A stretch of DNA of 32,213 bases, from the NCBI GenBank assembly GCA_022821875.1, contig JAJECV010000086.1, positions 1-32,213 of the forward strand, in the 5' to 3' direction. A program made the position numbers and the translations under genes. A model generated the notes under the pieces. It was not told the origin of the DNA. It made no database searches and saw only the letters and a list, made by a program, of their open reading frames with translations. The first letter of the stretch is position 1, and the number at the start of each line of letters is the position of its first letter. This stretch comes from Rhodothermales bacterium (lineage in GTDB: Bacteria > Bacteroidota > Rhodothermia > Rhodothermales > Bin80). Positions 1 through 5,561 of this stretch are shown one piece after another.

Positions 1-11
1 GAATAATCCCC

Positions 12-37
12 GAAACACGACATTCGGATCGTGTTTC
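12..37. repeat. 9-bp inverted repeat (hairpin)
   Basis: GAAACACGA at 12-20 is the exact reverse complement of TCGTGTTTC at 29-37, with an 8-nt loop. There is no following T-tract, so it is a weak terminator candidate for a gene left of the window, or an operator. Confidence 0.4.
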
Positions 38-332
38 CTGATTCAAGATTCACCCCCAGAAGGGGGACAGGTAGTGTTCACTTTTCCCGGAAATCCCGCT
101 CTGCGTATATTCATATGGGGGGTAACCGTCGAAGTCAGGACCTGCACAAATTGACCGTCCATATCGATGATCACAAAAGAGTCAGGTGTTGTGGGAGTCT
201 GTCCTTTGAGCGAATTTGCCGCTCAACCCCAAAAGTAATAAGCATCGGTGCCAAACGGTATATACATACCTGTGCGACCGAAGGGAACAGGGTCACACGA
301 ATCCCACCGCGGCCACAAACACATCGAATTAA

Positions 333-389
333 TACATTCTATTGACAGTATATCCCGTTTTTTGTGAATTTTTGCAGTCAAAGCATACT
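333..389 (+). promoter_or_regulatory. Bipartite promoter/operator element A (orphan)
   Basis: This is the first of six copies of a 57-bp element. An upstream hexamer TACATT (333-338) is followed by 23 bp, a -35-like TTGTGA (362-367), a 16-bp spacer beginning ATTTTTGCAG, and a -10-like CATACT (384-389). No AbiEi start codon lies 9 bp downstream, unlike copies C, D and F, so it controls no gene I can recognise. Confidence 0.6.
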
Positions 390-523
390 ACCACGCCTTA
401 AAATAGATAACGATATTTGAATGGCGGCCAAACCATACTGGTGCCGGCTCCCCATAATGGAGTCAAGAAAATTTGCACATCATGACATGCACTCGTACAA
501 ATCCAGCAATCCCGTTCCGGTGA

Positions 524-568
524 ATCCATTTCTGATCCCTGCGGCTCCCGCAGGGATCAGAAATGGAT
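524..568. repeat. Perfect 21-bp inverted repeat with 3-nt loop
   Basis: Arms 524-544 and 548-568 are exact reverse complements around the loop CTC. The inner part pairs CCCTGCGG with CCGCAGGG. No T-tract follows on either strand, so it is not a standard intrinsic terminator. It lies between element copies A and B. It could be a small palindromic (REP/MITE-like) unit, an RNA hairpin or a protein-binding palindrome; the sequence does not say which. Confidence 0.75.
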
Positions 569-576
569 GGAAGCAG

Positions 577-633
577 TATATTGCAGTCGCAGTATTTCCT
601 GTTTTTTGTGAATTACTGCAATCAAAGTATACT
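577..633 (+). promoter_or_regulatory. Bipartite promoter/operator element B (orphan)
   Basis: Upstream hexamer TATATT (577-582), -35-like TTGTGA (606-611), 16-bp spacer ATTACTGCAATCAAAG, and -10-like TATACT (628-633), which is part of the palindrome AGTATACT. Spacing is identical to the other five copies. An ATG lies only 4 nt past the -10, too close to be a usual start, and no AbiEi gene follows. Confidence 0.65.
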
Positions 634-819
634 ATAAATGGTGCGACTAGACACTGGTTTTGCCCAAAGTATGGATCGAACAAGCAACTGGATTTGCGAC
701 TTAATCCAGGAAATGGTCTGGAATGATCCCGGTTTCTGGCGAGGGTTAATGATCTTGTTTCGGGAGCTAGGCTTTCCCCGGCTGCGGCACACATAACTCG
801 CACGAACCGATTTCTCTGA

Positions 820-876
820 TGTACTCTATTGTTGATAATTCGCGTTTTTTGTGAATTTTCGCATTCAATTTGTACT
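820..876 (+). promoter_or_regulatory. Bipartite promoter/operator element C, promoter of AbiEi copy 1
   Basis: Upstream hexamer TGTACT (820-825), -35-like TTGTGA (849-854), 16-bp spacer with ATTTTCGCA, and -10-like TGTACT (871-876). The AbiEi ATG starts at 886, 9 nt after the -10. Transcription would start within about 2-3 nt of the ATG, which predicts a leaderless mRNA. This is the most diverged copy, as is the gene it serves. Confidence 0.7.
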
Positions 877-885
877 GATTCTGGT

Positions 886-1698
886 ATGAGCAAACCCTAC
901 AAAATTCCCAAAGGCCGGCTTAAACTTGCATATGTATTGCGGAGTACCGGTACGTTTGTTCGCATTAGCGACGTTGAGAAAACCCTCAGTATCAGTCGCT
1001 CCGATGCCTCCAAGCAGCTCTCTAGATGGGTCAGTCAGGGTTTGATGCGGCGTACCGGTCCAGGAATCTATACAGCGGCGAGAATTGATCGTCTTGACGG
1101 TGAACAAGTACTCCATGACCCCTGGGCGCTCGTACCGGAATTATTCAGTCCGGCATATATCGGTGGTCGAACCATTACGGAACACTGGGATCTTTCGGAA
1201 CAGATCTTTCTGGATACATCTGTGGTCACGGGCCGCCCCTTGCGATCAAAGCATCAGAAATTAGCTGGTTGGTCGTACACCTTGAAGCAGATCCATCCGG
1301 ATAAAATTTTCGGACTTGATTGTGTGTGGTATGAAGACATAAAAATTGCAATCTCAGATCTTCCGCGAACGATCTTGGATCTCTTGGGGGATCCTGTATT
1401 CGGAGGTGGAACTCAGCATGTAATTGACTGTTTTGGAGAATACCTGCGTCATGACTGCAGGCAGGATGAAACGCTGATTTCCTACGCAGAACGTCTCGGC
1501 AACGGTGCCATTTTCAAGCGTCTGGGCTTTCTGGCAGAACTTATGTCAGATTCTACCTATCTCGTTGATGCCTGTAAGAAGAGAATAACCAAAGGCAACA
1601 CCAAACTTAGCCCGGATGTGCCATGTACTCGACTGGTGACGAGATGGCGGCTTTGGATTCCTGAGCGAGATTTTCGGTACGAACCGGATCGGTTCTAA
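886..1698 (+). CDS. abiEi: AbiEi-family type IV antitoxin, copy 1
   Basis: A 270-aa protein with an N-terminal winged-helix region (about residues 8-65: GRLKLAYVLRSTGTFV, then SISRSDASKQLSRWVSQG) and a central/C-terminal AbiEi region (YIGGRTITEHWDLSEQ, FGLDCVWYEDIKIAISDLPRT). In this family the antitoxin represses its own operon by binding operator repeats upstream and counters the AbiEii nucleotidyltransferase without direct binding. I chose ATG 886 because it lies 9 nt after the -10 of element C, the same distance as in the two paralogues, and gives the same length as them. It is the most diverged of the three antitoxin copies but has no visible lesion. Its partner toxin downstream is a wreck, so it is an antitoxin without a working cognate toxin in its own module. 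Confidence 0.88.
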   Translation: MSKPYKIPKGRLKLAYVLRSTGTFVRISDVEKTLSISRSDASKQLSRWVSQGLMRRTGPGIYTAARIDRLDGEQVLHDPWALVPELFSPAYIGGRTITEHWDLSEQIFLDTSVVTGRPLRSKHQKLAGWSYTLKQIHPDKIFGLDCVWYEDIKIAISDLPRTILDLLGDPVFGGGTQHVIDCFGEYLRHDCRQDETLISYAERLGNGAIFKRLGFLAELMSDSTYLVDACKKRITKGNTKLSPDVPCTRLVTRWRLWIPERDFRYEPDRF

Positions 1699-2122
1699 CG
1701 AAAAGAGCGGCAGATGGCCGACCTGTACGGATTGATCCCTCATACTACTGCGATGGATGATGTACCTGAATGGGCTTTCGCCGATACCAATTATCACAAC
1801 TCACTGGAGAATAGGCGAATTTTCCAGAAAGGGACTTGGCCGTGTGACCTTTGAATACCGCGAAGATTGCTGAATCTTGAAATGTTTCAAACCCTTGAGT
1901 TCGGAACCCTGTCAGGGAGCAGACTCCGCCACCGCACTCCATGATCCTCTGCGGAGATGCCGCTTACTCCCCCGCATCAAGATTGACATGGCATCTGACA
2001 AGGTTAGTGCTGTATCACCGGCTGAACATATGATCCGGCATGCTTCCAGTACTCCGGTTCCAGTAATGAGGTTTTCCCTGCTACGGTGTACACGGTGCTT
2101 ATCAATAGGAATTATATCCTAA
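1688..2122 (+). pseudogene. Degraded AbiEii toxin remnant, module 1
   Basis: Reading the frame that in the intact module starts inside the antitoxin stop, the ATG has become ATC (1688-1690), so the start codon is lost. The frame then gives DLYGLIPHTTAMDDVPEWAF and RRIFQKGT, recognisably the DLCGLNPHIIEKDYVLGWVL and HWIFKGGT of the intact toxin. The catalytic SEDLDF segment is missing through an internal deletion. After a TGA the frame resumes with IPRRLLNLEMF, equivalent to IPKRLLNFEIY, and later RIKIDMASDKV matches LKIDLTFDEVV. The last part (EHMIRHASSTPVPVMRFSLL) matches the aberrant tail of module 2, not the intact toxin. It has several stops and frame changes and cannot encode a working enzyme. 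Confidence 0.8.
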
Positions 2123-2203
2123 TTAACAACGGGCTATCTGACCGGTGCAGTTAGCTGGATTCCCGTTTTTCAGGATTCAGGGAACATTTTCAGCCGTAGA
2201 GCG

Positions 2204-2217
2204 CTAAACGCGTTTAG
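2204..2217. promoter_or_regulatory. 14-bp perfect palindrome (CTAAACGCGTTTAG)
   Basis: CTAAACG and CGTTTAG are contiguous reverse complements, followed by a T-rich run. It sits 39 bp upstream of the small membrane-protein start at 2257, so it could be an operator for that gene. With a zero-length loop it is a poor terminator hairpin. Confidence 0.4.
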
Positions 2218-2256
2218 TTTTATTTCTGGCATCATAACAACTCAAGTTACAAGCAC

Positions 2257-2517
2257 ATGGCGAGATCATTGAAATACTCCGACCTACAGGGGATGTCCGA
2301 ACAGGACCTCATTGAAGCGTATGACATGGAGGCCAAAACCACGAGGATGGGTGCGCAATTCTACCTAGACGAACTGGCACATTGAAGGCATCTGAATGTG
2401 GCTTGCGATGTGGCATCATTTACGAGGAAAATTCATCGTTATACTACCGTGATGCTTTCCCTTACAGTAGTTATGGTTATCCTTACGATCGTGATGGTTT
2501 GGCAGTCATTCATGTAG
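2257..2517 (+). pseudogene. Small membrane protein gene interrupted by an in-frame stop
   Basis: From ATG 2257 the frame encodes 42 residues (beginning MARSLKYSDLQGMSEQDLIE, ending FYLDELAH) to a TGA at 2383-2385. The same frame then stays open for 43 more codons to TAG 2515-2517. It reads SFTRKIHRY followed by a strongly hydrophobic stretch (TTVMLSLTVVMVILTIVMVW), a single membrane segment near the C terminus. An acidic cytosolic head with a YLDE-type helix followed by one membrane helix resembles small membrane-anchored proteins common in accessory regions; that resemblance is from memory. I read it as an 86-residue protein broken by one nonsense mutation. The alternative is a 42-aa peptide plus an unrelated hydrophobic frame. 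Confidence 0.45.
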
Positions 2518-2990
2518 CAAGTCGGGCAACCCTCTAGAACGGATGACTTAAGAGGCATAAGCAGACGTTCGCCGCCTTTTGATTTTTCCATGCATCCAGT
2601 TTTATGCCGGATCATATTCCTTGTGCGTTAGATATTTAAGCAGTCAGGAAAGCCGGAGGAGAACTTCCCTTATTTCTTGAACAGATTTGGCGACCCCGGT
2701 TCGTCCCATACTCCATCCGCGAATATCCGCCTGTAGCCCGTGGATAAAGTATGATGACGGAGTTAGACAGTACAACTGCATGTCGTAGATGGCCAAACCA
2801 TCTATTTTTCGCCTTTTTGACACTCTAAAGGGCGAAAAAACTCTCTTCGACCCTCTTGCAAAACTCCCCATCTCGAAGATTTTTTAGTCTGGATTATTAG
2901 TTTTGCAAGAACCTCTTCTATGACTATTCTGAGCAGTTTAATCCCGAAAAGTGTTGCTCAGATCTTCCTAGACTTTATCCACGGGCTGCT
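2518..2990. other. Gene-free spacer between AbiE modules 1 and 2
   Basis: No recognisable gene. A 75-codon minus-strand frame (2644-2871) and short plus-strand frames match no family I know and lack a convincing context. The only structure I can support is the interleaved inverted repeats at 2835-2909. The direct duplication shared with module 3 begins at about 2991. Confidence 0.5.
2835..2909. other. Interleaved inverted repeats (possible pseudoknot)
   Basis: AAAAAA (2835-2840) plus TCTTCGA (2844-2850) pairs with TCGAAGA (2873-2879) plus TTTTTT (2880-2885), leaving a 3-nt bulge. Inside that hairpin loop, CTTGCAAAACT (2855-2865) is the exact reverse complement of AGTTTTGCAAG (2899-2909). The two helices interleave, the geometry of an H-type pseudoknot if transcribed. 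Function unknown. Confidence 0.4.
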
Positions 2991-3041
2991 AAACCTTTCC
3001 CATGTAAGAACACACAGGGAACAAAAACGCATGGCAGTTAG

Positions 3042-3098
3042 TATACTCCACTACTTAAAATTTGCATTTTTCGTGAATTTTTGCAGATATTCTATACC
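3042..3098 (+). promoter_or_regulatory. Bipartite promoter/operator element D, promoter of AbiEi copy 2
   Basis: Upstream hexamer TATACT (3042-3047, in the palindrome AGTATACT), -35-like TCGTGA (3071-3076), 16-bp spacer starting ATTTTTGCAG, and -10-like TATACC (3093-3098). The ATG at 3108 is 9 nt past the -10. GCAGTTA precedes the upstream hexamer and GCAGATA the -10, so the two halves resemble each other as direct repeats 51 bp apart. Confidence 0.7.
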
Positions 3099-3107
3099 TA
3101 TGGTGAT

Positions 3108-3920
3108 ATGATTACACAACTGAGTTTACCCTAGGGGCAGACCAAATTGGCTACCGTGCTGCAGAATACCGACCAGTTTGTTCGCACTGCCGATGTTGAG
3201 CGGTCTCTCAATGTCAGTCGTTCCACCGCCTCCAAGTTGCTTTCCAGATGGGCCAGTCAGCGCTGGCTAGAACGTGTTGGCCCAGGAGTCTATACAGAAA
3301 TTGATCTTAGCCTAGTTGATGCCGGAGCGGTACTGAAAGATTCTTGGAATATCGTGCCGGAATTATTTGCGCCTGCATATATTGGTGGACTATCCATGAT
3401 TCAACACTGGGACCTTACGGAACAGATCTTTCATCCCATATTCGTAGTCACGGGCCGGCCCGTACGATCAAAGAAACAGAGAATCCTCGGTTTGTCATAT
3501 ATATTCAAGCATATTCGTCCAGATAAAATTTTTGGACTTGAGTATGTGTGGTACGAAAACATAAAGATCGCGATCTCAGATCTTCCAAGAACGATTGTAG
3601 ACATTTTTGATGATCCCTTGTTCGGGGGTGGAATAGATCATGTGATTTCGTGCTTTGACGAATACACACGCCATGACGGCAGGCAGGATGAAAAGTTGAT
3701 CTCCTACGCAGAGCGCCTCGGCAATGGAGCCGTCTTCAAACGCTTAGGCTTTGTGGCAGAGCATATGCCGGACTGTACCTATCTCGTTGATGCCTGTAAG
3801 AAGAGACTGACAAAGGGCAATGCCAAAATTGATCCAACCTATTCATGCCCTCGACTAGTGACGAGATGGCATCTTTGGGTTCCCGAGAATGAGTTTCAAT
3901 ACGAAAGAGATGGTTACTAA
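3108..3920 (+). pseudogene. abiEi: AbiEi-family antitoxin, copy 2, nonsense codon near the start
   Basis: This is the same length and layout as copies 1 and 3 (271 codons from ATG 3108), but codon 9, CAG in copy 3, is TAG here (3132-3134). The leaderless ATG would give only an eight-residue peptide (MITQLSLP). The remaining 262 codons are otherwise open and closely match copy 3, so the mutation looks recent. Translation could restart at TTG 3147, giving a 257-aa protein that lacks the first part of the winged-helix domain and starts just before VLQNTDQFVRTADVERSL. Such a product would probably bind DNA poorly but would keep the C-terminal region. I call it a pseudogene with moderate confidence; internal initiation or suppression is possible. 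Confidence 0.72.
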
Positions 3921-4563
3921 AACAGAAATTAGGCGAGTCAGGTATTTGTGTGGACTAGACCCCCATGTTATTGAGAAAGATTATGTGCTTGGATGGGTTT
4001 TAGCCGGTATCTATCATCATGCTTCACTGAAGGATCACTGGATCTTCAAGGGAGGAACCAGTTTCCATAAATGTCATTACGAAACCTTTCGGTTTTCCGA
4101 AGATCTTGATTTCACGATTACCGAGCTATCCCATCTCAATCGTGACTTTCTTGTTGAAACGTTCAGCGAAATCAGCGACTGGATATTTTATGCGACCGGT
4201 TTTGAAATTCCGAAAAGATTGCTCAACTTTGAAATCTATACAAATCCCCGCGGCTCGGAATCTTGCAAGGCCAAAATAGGTTACCGAGACCCCATCAGCC
4301 CCCGCATGGGATACCGCTCACTTCCACACCTTAAGATTGACCTGACGTTCGACGAGGTGGTTGCTGCTGTACCACCGATTGAACACATGATCCGGCATAC
4401 TGCCAGTACTCCCGTTCCAGTAATGAGGTTTTCCCTGCTACGGTGTACACCGTGCTTGTACATGTGCTCAATTAGTATATTGGAATTTCACTATATCCCG
4501 TTTTTTGTGAATTTTTGCAGTTATAGTATACTCAAATGCTACGAATCAACGCTATTTGCGTAA
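3910..4563 (+). pseudogene. 3'-truncated AbiEii toxin, module 2
   Basis: From the ATG overlapping the antitoxin stop (3910), or from ATG 3889 in the same frame, the first 150 or so residues match the intact copy 3 toxin. They include the nucleotidyltransferase signature GGTSFHK...SEDLDF and LKIDLTFDEVV. After position 4362 the sequence changes to a tail (EHMIRHTASTPVPVMRFSLL) unrelated to the intact toxin. The frame then runs through element E and stops at 4561-4563. The E-K and RDLYD motifs of the nucleotidyltransferase and the whole C-terminal WYL-like part are absent, so it should be inactive. The tail is shared with the module 1 remnant, so the rearrangement predates the separation of those two. 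Confidence 0.8.
4476..4532 (+). promoter_or_regulatory. Bipartite promoter/operator element E (orphan)
   Basis: Upstream hexamer TATATT (4476-4481), -35-like TTGTGA (4505-4510), 16-bp spacer ATTTTTGCAGTTATAG, and -10-like TATACT (4527-4532). This is the best match to a sigma-70 promoter of the six. It lies inside the open tail of the truncated module 2 toxin, 151 bp upstream of element F, and serves no recognisable gene. Confidence 0.65.
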
Positions 4564-4682
4564 CTGATCTGGAGTCCATCAAGTATGAATTCAGTTTCAC
4601 GAGTCTCCCTTATGGCCATGTTCAGGGCCCGAAACCTATCCCGGGTAAGAACACACGGGGAACAAAAATCCATGGCAGTTAG

Positions 4683-4739
4683 TATACTCTATTATGCAAA
4701 ATTTACGTTTTCTGTGAATTTTTGCAGATATCTTATACC
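4683..4739 (+). promoter_or_regulatory. Bipartite promoter/operator element F, promoter of the intact AbiE operon
   Basis: Upstream hexamer TATACT (4683-4688), -35-like CTGTGA (4712-4717), 16-bp spacer starting ATTTTTGCAG, and -10-like TATACC (4734-4739). The antitoxin ATG (4749) is 9 nt past the -10. This element should drive the antitoxin-toxin pair. AbiEi proteins are known autorepressors that bind repeated sites, so the two half-elements are the natural operator candidates. Confidence 0.72.
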
Positions 4740-4748
4740 TACAGTGAT

Positions 4749-5561
4749 ATGACGACACAACTGAGTTTACCCCAGGGGCGGATCAAACTGGCCGCTGTAT
4801 TGCGAAATAGTGGTGGTATTGTTCGCACTGCCGATGTTGAGCAGTCTCTCAATATCAGTCGTTCCACCGCCTCCAAGTTGCTTTCCAGATGGGCCAGTCA
4901 GCGCTGGCTAGAACGTATTGGCTCAGGAACCTATGCAGCAATTGATACTTGCTTTGTTGACCGCGGAGCGGCACGGTATGATTCTTGGAGTATCGTGCCA
5001 GAATTATTTGCGCCTGCATATATTGGTGGACTATCCATGATTGAACATTGGGACCTTACGAAACAGATCTTTCGTCCCATATTCGTGGTCACGGGCCGCC
5101 CCGTACGATCAAAGAACCAGAAAATCCTTCGTTTGCCATATATATTCAAGCATATTCGTCCGGATAAAATTTTTGGACTTGAATATGTGTGGTACGAAAA
5201 CATAAAGATCGCGATCTCAGATCTTCCAAGAACGATTGTGGACATTTTTGATGATCCCTTGTTCGGGGGTGGAATAAATCATGTGATTGAGTGCTTTGAC
5301 GAATACACACGCCATGACGGCAGGCAGGATGAAAAGCTGATCTCCTACGCAGAGCGTCTCGGCAATGGAGCCGTCTTCAAACGCTTAGGCTTTGTGGCAG
5401 AGCATATGCCGGACTGTACCTACCTCGTTGATGCTTGTAAGAAGAGACTGACAAAGGGCAATGCCAAAATTGATCCAACCTATTCATGCCCCCGACTAGT
5501 GACAAGATGGCATCTTTGGGTTCCCGAGAATGATTTTCAATACGAAAGAGATGGTTACTAA
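4749..5561 (+). CDS. abiEi: AbiEi-family type IV antitoxin, copy 3 (intact operon)
   Basis: A 270-aa protein with an N-terminal winged helix (about residues 8-65: QGRIKLAAVLRNSGGIV, SISRSTASKLLSRWASQ as NISRSTASK..., then ERIGSGTYAAID) and the AbiEi C-terminal region (YIGGLSMIEHWDLTKQ, FGLEYVWYENIKIAISDLPR). In characterised AbiE systems this protein represses the operon cooperatively and blocks toxicity of AbiEii without forming a stable complex. ATG 4749 is preferred over the upstream in-frame TTG at 4722, because 4722 lies inside the promoter spacer and 4749 is 9 nt past the -10. The toxin ATG (5551) overlaps this gene's stop codon region by 11 nt, typical of translational coupling. It is the only copy with both an intact promoter-start arrangement and an intact partner. 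Confidence 0.92.
   Translation: MTTQLSLPQGRIKLAAVLRNSGGIVRTADVEQSLNISRSTASKLLSRWASQRWLERIGSGTYAAIDTCFVDRGAARYDSWSIVPELFAPAYIGGLSMIEHWDLTKQIFRPIFVVTGRPVRSKNQKILRLPYIFKHIRPDKIFGLEYVWYENIKIAISDLPRTIVDIFDDPLFGGGINHVIECFDEYTRHDGRQDEKLISYAERLGNGAVFKRLGFVAEHMPDCTYLVDACKKRLTKGNAKIDPTYSCPRLVTRWHLWVPENDFQYERDGY

Larger units (their letters stand above)
1..885. other. Gene-free left flank of the AbiE array
   Basis: I see no convincing protein-coding gene here. The open frames on both strands are short, lack recognisable motifs, and several run straight through repeated regulatory elements, so I treat them as chance. What the stretch does hold is a 9-bp inverted repeat at 12-37, a perfect 21-bp inverted repeat at 524-568, and three copies of the 57-bp bipartite element (333-389, 577-633, 820-876). 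Only the third precedes a gene. The first two may mark modules lost by decay or may be free-standing operator sites; the sequence alone does not decide. Confidence 0.6.
2991..4362 (+). repeat. Direct duplication, left copy (module 2)
   Basis: This segment aligns with 4632-6003 at a constant offset of 1641 bp. Anchor points are AAACCT at 2991/4632, the upstream TATACT at 3042/4683, the antitoxin ATG at 3108/4749, its stop at 3920/5561, and GACGAGGTG ending at 4359/6000. There is therefore no net indel across it. Similarity stops abruptly just after position 4362, inside the toxin gene. Confidence 0.85.

Noticed and set aside
421-726. A 101-codon plus-strand frame
   Set aside because: It runs through the 21-bp inverted repeat and through element B, so its translation merely reflects repeated non-coding sequence.
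638-796. A 52-codon plus-strand frame starting ATG 4 nt after the -10 of element B
   Set aside because: The ATG would lie upstream of or at the transcription start, the product matches nothing known, and the equivalent frame after element E is unrelated.
2644-2871. A 75-codon minus-strand frame between AbiE modules 1 and 2
   Set aside because: No recognisable family or start context, and it overlaps the interleaved inverted repeats.
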